Origin: Novosphingobium beihaiense | GTDB taxonomy: Bacteria > Pseudomonadota > Alphaproteobacteria > Sphingomonadales > Sphingomonadaceae | Reading direction: 5' to 3' | Assembly (NCBI RefSeq): GCF_022832375.1 | Contig: NZ_JALHLG010000009.1 | Span: 62,001-126,000 of the forward strand | Length of the DNA: 64,000 nt | Shown: one piece after another, positions 8,458-15,681 of the stretch | How positions within the stretch are numbered: position 1 is the stretch's first letter | Layout of the letters: each line of letters starts with the position of its first letter | Notes under the pieces: generated by a model | Told to the model about the DNA's origin: nothing | Database searches by the model: none | What the model saw: the letters and a program-made list of their open reading frames with translations, nothing else | Translations under genes and position numbers: made by a program

Positions 8458-8487
8458 CTTGTACGAGAACCGAAAAGTGGATGCACC

Positions 8488-8516
8488 TTGACATAAATAA
8501 CCATATAGGTTATACG
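8488..8516 (+). promoter_or_regulatory. Strong sigma-70-type promoter
   Basis: TTGACA (8488-8493), a 17-base AT-rich spacer, then TATACG (8511-8516). This is the closest match to a consensus housekeeping promoter noticed in the window. No protein gene follows on this strand before the reverse-strand LuxR gene, so it must serve an untranslated RNA. Confidence 0.75.
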
Positions 8517-8522
8517 GCGCAG

Positions 8523-8853
8523 CACAGACGGGTGCGTGGAGTCACAGGCCTTGGCTCTCATGTCACACGCACACAGCGGCCGGCGCCCCGCAGACAGGGC
8601 CGCCTGCAGCCGCGGCGGGGTCTTTGCCTTGGGGTTGCTCCTCAGGGGTTGGCGGCAGGGGAGCGAGCCCGTCCCGCCGGCACCTCGCTCGCCAGGGCCG
8701 AGTGGTGAGATTTCGCGCGTTTCCCTCACTGCCGTTCGCAACCGATGAAGCGCCAGCCAAGCTTGTCGAGCCAAGCACCCCACACGCCGGCCGCACCGCC
8801 TGCCTTCGTGTCTTTCTTCCCGGCGTTATCCCGGCCTCGCCAGCGGGGGTTTT
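8523..8853 (+). ncRNA. Candidate structured non-coding RNA, about 330 nt, family not recognised
   Basis: Transcript predicted from about 8523 (seven bases after the -10 box) to the hairpin and T-run at 8819-8853. Several helices can be drawn by eye: GTGCGTG (8532-8538) with CACGCAC (8566-8572); long-range GCGGCCGGCG (8576-8585) with CGCCGGCCGC (8785-8794); CCCCGC with GCGGGG closing an 8586-8620 hairpin; GAGCGAG (8661-8667) with CTCGCTC (8684-8690); GTGAG (8704-8708) with CTCAC near 8725; GCTTG (8761-8765) with CAAGC (8771-8776). It lacks the conserved GAGGAAAGTCC of RNase P, a resume-codon tag as in tmRNA, and the SRP RNA tetraloop region. Length argues against 6S RNA. Identity therefore unknown. 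No convincing coding frame covers it. Confidence 0.6.
8819..8853 (+). terminator. Probable terminator of the candidate RNA
   Basis: CCCGGCG (8819-8825) pairs with CGCC (8838-8841) and, after a three-base bulge, GGG (8845-8847), followed closely by TTTT (8850-8853). The bulge makes it an imperfect rho-independent terminator. Confidence 0.5.
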
Positions 8854-8865
8854 CGTGTGCTCAAA

Positions 8866-9006
8866 TCCTCCCCCACCGGGGGAGGGGGACCACGCGCAGC
8901 GTGGTGGAGGGACACAGGCGGTTTACAGGACAACGAGAGGGCACGCCGTGCGGCACCTGCCCCTCCACCATCCTGCGGATGGTCCCCCTCCCCGTGCCGG
9001 GGAGGA
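8866..9006. repeat. Intergenic repeat, family B copy 1
   Basis: About 141 bp with outer arms TCCTCCCCCACCGGGGGAGG and CCCCTCCCCGTGCCGGGGAG, inner arms around GGACCACG/GGTGGAGG and CCTCCACCATCC/GGATGGTCC, and a core containing ACAGGCGGTTTAC. It ends five bases from the LuxR stop codon. Same core as copies at 60948-61089 (same orientation) and 22619-22761 (opposite orientation). Confidence 0.88.
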
Positions 9007-9011
9007 TGGCG

Positions 9012-10124
9012 TTACGCGATCACCAACACCGAGCGGTGGATGAAGCGCACCAGATCGGCCTGCCCGCGCGCGCCGGTCTTGGCATAGATGCGCTTGGAAT
9101 AGGTCCGTGCCGATTCCACCGTCAGCCCCAATTCGGGCGCCGCCTCGCTGATCGACATGCCCCGGCTGAGTGCCAGCGCCAGCCGCGCCTCGCTCGGCGC
9201 CAGATCGAAAAGCTGCGCCAATTGCTCGCAGCGGTCGGCGGAGGACCAGTTGTCGGCATGGAGATAGCACACGATCGCAGGCGCGGCCTGCGTGGTGCCC
9301 ATGCGCTGGCCCGAAGGCACCAGCAGCAGGTCCAGCCAGGGCTCGCGGCTCAGCACCAGCGCGCGCGGGCGGGCCTGCGGATCGTCCGCCAGATCGCGGA
9401 TCGCATCGAGAAGCTGCCGCCTGAGCTGCGGATCGCGCGCGGTCAGCCGCCCGTCCTTGCTGCATGACAGGCGCCCCGCGTGCTCCAGCATCTGCTCGCC
9501 ATGAACATCGGCATCGATCAGCCGCCCCTCGCCATCGAGCGTGACCCAGCCGAAATTCATCCGCCGCACCGCTTCCTTTGCCACCGCAGCGGTCATGCGT
9601 TCGCGCTCCAGCGTCACGAAGCTGCCCAGCGCCGCGCGCATGTGCGGGGCCAGATCCTCCAGCAGGGCATCGGCATCGGGCCCGAACTCCCCCTCGCGCC
9701 GGGTGATCGTGATCCAGCCACTGACGCCGCCGCTCTCGGCATAGCGGATCATCCGCAAGTGGTTCATGCCCGAAGGCACCAGCAGTTGCGAGAGATAGGC
9801 ATCGTGGCGCGGCTCGCCGAAGCGCAGCAATTCGTCGAGGCGGAACGTGCGCCCTTCCGCCATCGCGTGATAGGGCATCGGGTCCGAGAGATAGAGATTC
9901 TCCCGGTAATGGCGCGAGACCGGCGGCGGCGAGGGCTGACCGGAATAGAGATGGATCACCCGCGCTTCCGGCGTACCCAGCGGCAGCGGGCGGAACACCA
10001 GACTGGCATAGTCGCCCCGCACCCGCGCGCGCAAAGCGCCCAGAAACCCTTGCCAGGGCGGGTCCTCCACCAGTCCTTCCATCAGCGGCACCAGCAGCGC
10101 CGCGGCATCCTCGTTCGAGAGCAT
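9012..10124 (-). CDS. LuxR-type helix-turn-helix transcriptional regulator
   Basis: 370 residues from ATG 10124, with GGGGA nine bases upstream. The C-terminal 65 residues form the LuxR/GerE helix-turn-helix (LAQLFDLAPSEARLALALS, SISEAAPELGLTVESARTY, SKRIYAKTGARGQADLVRF). The N-terminal 300 residues are a sensor region without a recognised autoinducer domain, in the style of sphingomonad LuxR proteins beside catabolic operons. It is divergent from the luciferase-like monooxygenase gene 136 bp away, making it the likely regulator of that cluster. A CCC-AAAT-GGG palindrome (10134-10143) overlaps its leader and might be an autoregulatory site. Confidence 0.88.
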   Translation of the reverse strand: MLSNEDAAALLVPLMEGLVEDPPWQGFLGALRARVRGDYASLVFRPLPLGTPEARVIHLYSGQPSPPPVSRHYRENLYLSDPMPYHAMAEGRTFRLDELLRFGEPRHDAYLSQLLVPSGMNHLRMIRYAESGGVSGWITITRREGEFGPDADALLEDLAPHMRAALGSFVTLERERMTAAVAKEAVRRMNFGWVTLDGEGRLIDADVHGEQMLEHAGRLSCSKDGRLTARDPQLRRQLLDAIRDLADDPQARPRALVLSREPWLDLLLVPSGQRMGTTQAAPAIVCYLHADNWSSADRCEQLAQLFDLAPSEARLALALSRGMSISEAAPELGLTVESARTYSKRIYAKTGARGQADLVRFIHRSVLVIA

Positions 10125-10260
10125 GTTTTCATCCCCAAATGGGAATTCTCTTGCCTCGCCCCCTAGCCCACAAACCGGGCACGGACAACGCACCGGATCA
10201 GAGCATCACCCCGACGTTCCGGGGACCTTCGAGCGCGTGGCCGGGAGAGGACGAGACGCG

Positions 10261-11379
10261 ATGACAGTGCAACCCGCAGCCTTCCTGCGCACCACGCTGC
10301 CGCTCGGCATCGACATGGCGGCCGAGTACGATTCGGGCCGCTATCACTCGATCTGGCTGCCCGATCACATGGTCAGCTTCTGGCCCGATTCGATCTGGAC
10401 GCCCGAATTCACCGATCTCGCCAAGGCCTCGCCCAGCCCGCACCGCCATCTGGATGGCATGGCGGTGGCCGCCGCCGCGGCGGTGCTGACGCAGACCACG
10501 CCGCTTGCCACGACCGTGGTCGATACCGTGCGCCGCCATCCCTCGCTGCTGGCGCAGAGCGCGCTGACGATCAGCCACTTGTCCAAAGGGCGCTTCATCC
10601 TCGGCCTCGGCTCGGGCGAGCTGGAGAACACCGTCCCTTACGGCTTCGATTTCTCCAAGCCGGTGAGCCGCTTCGAAGAGGCGATCAAGGTGATCAAGCT
10701 GCTGTGGCATGCGGATGGCCCGGTCGATTTCGAAGGAAAGTTCTTCCACCTCGAACACGCGCGGATGGATACCGAGCTTTACGGCGGCAAGGCCCCGCCG
10801 ATCTGGACCGGCGCGGCAGGCCCGCGCATGCTGGGCATCACCGGGCGCGAGGCGGACGGCTGGTGGCCCGCAGGCGCGTGGACGCCGGAGGACTATGCCG
10901 AAAAGCTCAAGGTCATCCTCGATGCGGGCGACGCCGCCGGACGCGACATGAGCCATTTCACTCCGGCGCTGACGCAGATGTGCCTGATCGGCGAGCCGGA
11001 CGAGATCGCGGAAATGCTGCAGGCCCCGATGGTCAAATCGATCATCCTGATGATCACCGCCAAGGACCTCGCCCGGTTCGGCTACGAACACCCGATGGGG
11101 CCGGACTGGCGCGGGATCATGGACTTCGATCCGGTCAAACTCAGCCGCGAGGCGATGATCCGCTTCTGCGACGAGATGGACCCGCAGGCGATCCGCGACA
11201 TCCTGCCCGTGGGCACGCCCCGGCAAGTGGCGCGCAAGGTGAAAGGCTTCGCCGATGCCGGAATGCGCGTTTACAAGCTGATGGAATACGGCGCGATGGG
11301 CGGCATGAAATTCTCCGCCAGTTCCGCCGCCAAAGTGCGCGAGACCGAGGACGAGATCCAAAAGCTGGTGGAGGGCTGA
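10261..11379 (+). CDS. LLM-class (luciferase-like) flavin-dependent oxidoreductase
   Basis: 372 residues from ATG 10261 after GAGAGGACGAG. Luciferase-like TIM barrel features: YHSIWLPDHMVSFWP near residue 30, LATTVVDTVRRHPSLLAQSALT, GRFILGLGSGELENTVPYG, then EEAIKVIKLLWHADGPVDFEG and the GIT GREADGWWPAG segment. These enzymes use FMNH2 or F420 for oxygenation or hydride transfer; which one cannot be told here. First of a run on the plus strand, with the sulfotransferase gene one base after its stop. Divergent from a LuxR-type regulator. Substrate unknown. Confidence 0.9.
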   Translation: MTVQPAAFLRTTLPLGIDMAAEYDSGRYHSIWLPDHMVSFWPDSIWTPEFTDLAKASPSPHRHLDGMAVAAAAAVLTQTTPLATTVVDTVRRHPSLLAQSALTISHLSKGRFILGLGSGELENTVPYGFDFSKPVSRFEEAIKVIKLLWHADGPVDFEGKFFHLEHARMDTELYGGKAPPIWTGAAGPRMLGITGREADGWWPAGAWTPEDYAEKLKVILDAGDAAGRDMSHFTPALTQMCLIGEPDEIAEMLQAPMVKSIILMITAKDLARFGYEHPMGPDWRGIMDFDPVKLSREAMIRFCDEMDPQAIRDILPVGTPRQVARKVKGFADAGMRVYKLMEYGAMGGMKFSASSAAKVRETEDEIQKLVEG

Positions 11380-11380
11380 C

Positions 11381-12547
11381 ATGACCAGCCTCGACCCGCA
11401 GCAATTGCTGCAACATGCCATGGACGAAACCGGCCTGTCCGACTGGGCCGACGAGGGTTTCCCTGCGCGTTTCGCACTGGCGGTGCAGCACATCAACACC
11501 ATCCCAATGGACGCGGCGGGGCGTAAGGCGGCAGCGGACAACATCCACTGGCTGCTGACCGACCGCCTCAGGTTCTTTCAGGACCGCAAGGACCATCCCC
11601 TTGCCGCAGAAGTGATCGACCGACCGCTGTTCGCCACCGGCGAGCCGCGTTCGGGCACCACGCTGATGCACGCGCTGATGTCGGTCGATCCCGACGCGCG
11701 GGCGCTGCGGTTCTGGGAAGTCATGCACCCTTCGCCGCCGCCCGGCATCGTCAGCGGCGAAGACCCGCGCAAGGCTCTGGCGGATGCGGAATGGCGCGAG
11801 ATCAATACCCGGATGGCGAAGTGGCTGCACTGCCACCCCTACAACGACATGCTGGGCAGCGGCCTGCCCGAGGACGAGCGCACCTGGGCTTTCGATTTCC
11901 GGGTGATGACGCCCACCGCATGGTGGCGGGTGCCGATGCAGAATCTCTCCTTCGGCCTGCCCGCCGATCCGGCCGCGCAGTACCGCATCCACAAGGCCAT
12001 GCTGCAGGCCTTCCAATATAAACGCGAGCCGAAATACTGGGTGCTGAAAGGCTTTCACACCACGCGCCTCACCGAATTCTTCGAAGCCTATCCCGATGCC
12101 TCGCTGGTGTGGCTGCACCGCGATCCGGTGATGGTCGCGGCCAGCTCGACGATGATGATGGCAGACATCATGGAAGGCATCGTCGGCAAGATCGATCTGG
12201 TGAAGGAAGCGAAAATGCATCTGGAACGCGTGCGCTGGTCGATCGGGAATACCATGAACCATCCCATGGTGGACGATCCGCGCATCCACCACGTGCTCTA
12301 CCGCGATTTCGTGGCCGATCCGGTGGCAACGATCCGGAGGTACTATACCTTCGCGGGCCGCCCCTTCGGCGAACGGCAGGAAACCGCGATGCGCGATTAC
12401 CTAGCCCGCAACAAAGGCGACCGGCACGGCAAGTTTCACTATTCCACGCAAGTGCTGATCGACGCGGGATACGATATCGATGCGCTGAACGCAGAGTTCG
12501 CCCCCTTCCGCGAACGCTTCGGCGTGCCGGTGGAGGTGCGCAAGTGA
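11381..12547 (+). CDS. Sulfotransferase family protein
   Basis: 388 residues. The PAPS 5'-phosphosulfate loop is seen as LFATGEPRSGTTLMHALM at about residues 84-101, and the 3'-phosphate region as LVWLHRDPVMVAASS near 244-258. A late NMNHP-type segment and YRDFVADPVATIRRYY match the sulfotransferase_3 group common in mycobacteria and sphingomonads. It begins one base after the monooxygenase stop, so translation is probably coupled. In this group true sulfotransferase activity is seldom shown; in a catabolic cluster it could conjugate a hydroxylated substrate or act on a lipid. No signal peptide. Confidence 0.88.
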   Translation: MTSLDPQQLLQHAMDETGLSDWADEGFPARFALAVQHINTIPMDAAGRKAAADNIHWLLTDRLRFFQDRKDHPLAAEVIDRPLFATGEPRSGTTLMHALMSVDPDARALRFWEVMHPSPPPGIVSGEDPRKALADAEWREINTRMAKWLHCHPYNDMLGSGLPEDERTWAFDFRVMTPTAWWRVPMQNLSFGLPADPAAQYRIHKAMLQAFQYKREPKYWVLKGFHTTRLTEFFEAYPDASLVWLHRDPVMVAASSTMMMADIMEGIVGKIDLVKEAKMHLERVRWSIGNTMNHPMVDDPRIHHVLYRDFVADPVATIRRYYTFAGRPFGERQETAMRDYLARNKGDRHGKFHYSTQVLIDAGYDIDALNAEFAPFRERFGVPVEVRK

Positions 12548-12552
12548 TGCTG

Positions 12553-12682
12553 TCCTCCCCGGCACGGGGAGGGGGACCATGCGCAGCATGGTGGAGGGGA
12601 TTCGCGTCCTTGCGCAACGCCGGTTTGGGGGGAGAGTCCCCTCCACCGCCTGCGGCGGTCCCCCTCCCCGTGCCGGGGAGGA
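12553..12682. repeat. Intergenic repeat, family B copy 2
   Basis: Arms CCTCCCCGGCACGGGGAGG and CCTCCCCGTGCCGGGGAGG about 100 bases apart, with inner CCATGCGCAGCATGG and CCGCCTGCGGCGG hairpins. It fills the gap between the sulfotransferase stop and the next ATG (12688). Its right end GGGGAGGA is the only Shine-Dalgarno-like sequence for that gene. The core differs from copies 1, 3 and 4. Confidence 0.88.
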
Positions 12683-12687
12683 CCTGA

Positions 12688-13488
12688 ATGCACCCCCGCG
12701 TCAGCCTCCATCAGGTCGCCTTCATGGCCGAGCCCACGGCCGCCTTCGTCGCATATTGCTGCAGCATCGGCGTGCAGCATTGCACCCTCGTCACTCCCAA
12801 GCTGGAGCAGCCGGACGCGCTCTCTGCCCTACTGGCCGAAAGCGGCGTGAAAGCAGGCTGCATCAACCACCCGTTCGCCCTGCACCCCGATCTCGAACGC
12901 GACAGCGGCGGCGCGGCGGCAGGCCTCATGCGCGCCATCGACAGCGCCGCCGAACTGGGCGCCCCGTCGATCTATCTCATCACCGGCGGGCGCGGTTCAC
13001 TCTCATGGGAACAGGCGGCGGAACGCTTTGCGGAGCTGCTCGCCCCCTGCCGTGATGCTGCGCAGCAAAAGGGCGTGGCGCTGCTGGTGGAGAATGCCTC
13101 CGCGCTCAATGTCGATATCCATATCGCGCACACCCTGCCCGACGCGACGCGTCTGGCCCGGATCGCCGGAACCGGCCTGTGCATCGACATCCACGCCTGC
13201 TGGATGGAAGGCGCGCTGAAAGAACACCTCGCCGCCGCGCTGCCGCTCGCCGGTCTGGTGCAAGTCAGCGACTATGTGCTGGCCGACCGCACCGCCCCTT
13301 GCCGCGCGGTGCCGGGAGACGGGGCGATCCCGCTCGAACGCATCGTCGGCGACATTCTGGAACTCGGCTATAATGGCCTTTTCGATCTGGAACTGGTCGG
13401 CCCGCGCATCGCAAGCGAAGGCCCCGCATCGGCCTGCGCGCGGGCGGCGGACGGGCTGTCCAACCTGCTTGTGAAACTGGGAGCCTGA
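12688..13488 (+). CDS. Sugar phosphate isomerase/epimerase-like TIM-barrel protein
   Basis: 266 residues of the xylose-isomerase-like/AP endonuclease 2 TIM-barrel superfamily. Visible features: SLHQVAFM start, repeated beta-alpha units, LLVENASALN with the conserved Glu, LCIDIHACWMEG (Asp-x-His) and VQVSDYVLADR, then PGDGAIPLERIVGDI and LFDLELVGPRI with Glu, the usual metal-ligand positions. Function in this cluster is unknown; possible isomerase, epimerase or lyase. Ribosome site GGGGAGG lies inside the preceding repeat. Two bases separate it from the DUF1214 gene. Confidence 0.85.
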   Translation: MHPRVSLHQVAFMAEPTAAFVAYCCSIGVQHCTLVTPKLEQPDALSALLAESGVKAGCINHPFALHPDLERDSGGAAAGLMRAIDSAAELGAPSIYLITGGRGSLSWEQAAERFAELLAPCRDAAQQKGVALLVENASALNVDIHIAHTLPDATRLARIAGTGLCIDIHACWMEGALKEHLAAALPLAGLVQVSDYVLADRTAPCRAVPGDGAIPLERIVGDILELGYNGLFDLELVGPRIASEGPASACARAADGLSNLLVKLGA

Positions 13489-13490
13489 TC

Positions 13491-14726
13491 ATGGCCTATG
13501 GCGATGCCCCTGCCGACAAGACCCTCAGGGCCGCGTGGGAACGCTTCTGCGACGATCTGAAGCAGGCCGGGGCCCATGCCTTCAAGGATGCCAATCCGGC
13601 CAACCCGCTGCAGCGCGCCGACGCCTTTCGCTTCCTGACGCAGAATCTGGGGCAGGCTTTCGATCTGGCACTGGAAACGAAGGACCCGGCTTTTCCGCAG
13701 ATCCACCGGTTCACCACGCCGACGATGAAACTGGGCGGCGACGTGGCGGACTTCACGTATCGTCAGGCGTGGATTTCGGGCGAGCACACCTATCGCGTAA
13801 CCGGCAAACGCGGCACCGCGCGCTGGCTCAACATGACCGTGCAGGGCCCGCGCCCGGAGGCCATTCCCGGCACCGGCTGGCCCAGCCTGCACGAACCCTT
13901 CGGCGATATTCCCGAGTGCAACATCCTCGGCGCGCAGATCGAAACCGATGCGGATGGCAACTTCGAACTGATCATCGGCGGCGAACCGCGCGAGAGGAAC
14001 TGGCTTCCCACCACGCCCGGCAGCCGCAAACTCTTCATCCGCGAGGCTTTCGACGCCTGGGGAGAAACGCCGACCACGCTTTCCATCGAACGCGTGGGGA
14101 TGACCGGACCGCGCCCGCTGCCCTCCCCCGAGCGCATGATCGAGGCGATGGACTGGGCAGGCCGTTTCGTTACCGGGCTGATGGCACAGTGGCCGGAACA
14201 TGCCTGGCTGACCTCACAGGGGGTCTGCGATCCGGAGAGCCTCAACGCATTTCCGGCCGACAAGTCCGCCAACGACGCCGCCGATGCCAAACGCGGGCGC
14301 ATGGCCGCGCACATGGTCTGGCGGCTCGAACCCGATGAAGCGCTGATCGTCGAGATGGACTGGCACGAGGGCTTCTGGATTTTCGGCATGGGCGGCGCGT
14401 TCATGGGATCGATGGACTTCCTCCACCGCCCGGTGAGCTATACCCCCGCGCGTACCCGAGTGGATGCCGATGGTGTGGTACGCCTCGTGATCGCCCATGA
14501 CGATCCCGGCGTGCACAACTGGCTGGATACGCAAGGATTCACTGGCGGCAATCTCACCCACCGCAACCTGCTGACACAGAGCCCCGCAGTGTTCCGCTCC
14601 AAGCTGGTGAAGCGGGCGGAGCTGATGGACCACCTGCCATCCGGCACGGCCATGGTCACGCCCGGTGAACGCGCCGCCTTGCTGCTGGAACGCTACCGCG
14701 CCATCAAGCTGCGCTTCGGGATCTGA
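13491..14726 (+). CDS. DUF1214 domain-containing protein
   Basis: 411 residues, no signal peptide. The C-terminal region (VIAHDDPGVHNWLDTQGFTGG) resembles the DUF1214 end domain, and the middle has FRFLTQNLGQAFDLALE and IPECNILGAQIETDADGNFEL. Proteins of this type occur beside CoA-ligase, LLM oxidoreductase and sulfotransferase genes in sphingomonads and mycobacteria, but I know of no defined reaction. Starts two bases after the TIM-barrel gene, so part of the same operon (10261-14726). Confidence 0.78.
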   Translation: MAYGDAPADKTLRAAWERFCDDLKQAGAHAFKDANPANPLQRADAFRFLTQNLGQAFDLALETKDPAFPQIHRFTTPTMKLGGDVADFTYRQAWISGEHTYRVTGKRGTARWLNMTVQGPRPEAIPGTGWPSLHEPFGDIPECNILGAQIETDADGNFELIIGGEPRERNWLPTTPGSRKLFIREAFDAWGETPTTLSIERVGMTGPRPLPSPERMIEAMDWAGRFVTGLMAQWPEHAWLTSQGVCDPESLNAFPADKSANDAADAKRGRMAAHMVWRLEPDEALIVEMDWHEGFWIFGMGGAFMGSMDFLHRPVSYTPARTRVDADGVVRLVIAHDDPGVHNWLDTQGFTGGNLTHRNLLTQSPAVFRSKLVKRAELMDHLPSGTAMVTPGERAALLLERYRAIKLRFGI

Positions 14727-14798
14727 TCCTGCCCTCTCCGTTCGTGCCGGACGGAAGCCGAAGGCTTCTGAGCCCATGTCGCGAACCCGAACCCCTCC

Positions 14799-14879
14799 CC
14801 CCGCTCATCCTGAGCTTGTCGAAGGATGTTGGTTCCAACGCCGCGCCAGCGTCCTTCGACAAGCTCAGGACGAGCGGGG
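14799..14879. repeat. Intergenic palindrome, family A copy 2
   Basis: Arms CGCTCATCCTGAGCTTGTCG and its near complement CGACAAGCTCAGGACGAGCG around a 23-base loop. It sits between the convergent ends of the DUF1214 and enoyl-CoA hydratase genes. Confidence 0.88.
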
Positions 14880-14911
14880 TCGCGCGGAACTCGAATACTT
14901 TGCTCCGCCTG

Positions 14912-15679
14912 TCAGCGCCCTGTCCAGACCGGCTTGCGCTTTTCGGCAAAGGCGCGCGGGCCTTCCTGCGCATCTTCGGAATGATAGGTCAGCTCATGCG
15001 CGGCGCGGGCGGCCTGCAGGGCGGCGCTGCGACCCATTTCAGTGGAGAGCATCACCGTCTCACGCGCGGCCTTGACCGAAAGCGGCGCGCCTTCGAGCAC
15101 TTCCTTCGCCAGTTCGATCGCGGCATCGAGCGCGGCGCCGGGCTCGGCCAGCCGGTTGACGAGGCCGATCTCATAGGCGCGTTCGGCCGTGATCGGCTTG
15201 CCGGTGAGCACGATCTCCATGAAGATACGCTGCGGTATCATGTGGATCAGTGGCGCGGCCCAGGGTGAGCCACGCCCCACCTTCACTTCTGTGATCGCGA
15301 ACTTCGCGTTGGTGCTGGCAACGCACAAGTCGCAGGCCTGCGCGATCATCCACCCGCCCGCCATGGCATGGCCATTGACCGCCGCGATGGTTGGTTTGGT
15401 GAGTTCGATGCTGTCATAGGGCAGCGGGAACATGTCGCGCGGCGGGACTGTCATCCCCGTCTCGACCATTTCCTTAAGGTCGCCGCCCGCGCAAAAGGCC
15501 TTGTCTCCGCTGCCGGTGAGAATGGCAATGCGCATCGCGTCGTCCGCCTCGAACCGTGCCCAGGCCTCACGCAGTCCCTCGCGCACTTCGCGGCTGAGGC
15601 AATTGCGCTGGTCGGGGCGATTGATGGTCAGGATCGCGATGCCGTCTTCGCGGGCATCGTAGAGGACGGCATCGGTCAT
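14912..15679 (-). CDS. Enoyl-CoA hydratase/isomerase family protein
   Basis: 255 residues, crotonase size. CoA-binding and oxyanion motifs are seen as DKAFCAGGDLKEM and AAVNGHAMAGGWMIAQACD. The first catalytic Glu position is kept (FAITEVKVGRG), while the second (normally in a GxxGGTQ stretch) is replaced by SPWAAPLIHMIP, so it may be a hydratase variant, isomerase or lyase. ATG 15679 follows the CoA-transferase stop by two bases; the longer frame upstream is overlap. Last in the CitE-CoA-transferase-hydratase unit on the reverse strand. Confidence 0.88.
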   Translation of the reverse strand: MTDAVLYDAREDGIAILTINRPDQRNCLSREVREGLREAWARFEADDAMRIAILTGSGDKAFCAGGDLKEMVETGMTVPPRDMFPLPYDSIELTKPTIAAVNGHAMAGGWMIAQACDLCVASTNAKFAITEVKVGRGSPWAAPLIHMIPQRIFMEIVLTGKPITAERAYEIGLVNRLAEPGAALDAAIELAKEVLEGAPLSVKAARETVMLSTEMGRSAALQAARAAHELTYHSEDAQEGPRAFAEKRKPVWTGR

Positions 15680-15681
15680 AT

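Noticed and set aside
8563..8796. Reverse-strand open frame of 77 codons across the candidate RNA
   Set aside because: Low-complexity Ala/Gly/Arg composition, no ribosome site, overlaps predicted helices and the strong promoter on the other strand.
8523..8853. Candidate RNA as tmRNA, RNase P RNA, SRP RNA or 6S RNA
   Set aside because: No GAGGAAAGTCC (RNase P), no resume-codon tag with the Ala-Asn-Asp start seen in sphingomonads, no SRP tetraloop region, and too long for 6S. A covariance-model search is needed to be sure.
8340..9006. Repeats as a CRISPR array
   Set aside because: Only two arms per element, palindromic, no regular spacers and no cas genes.
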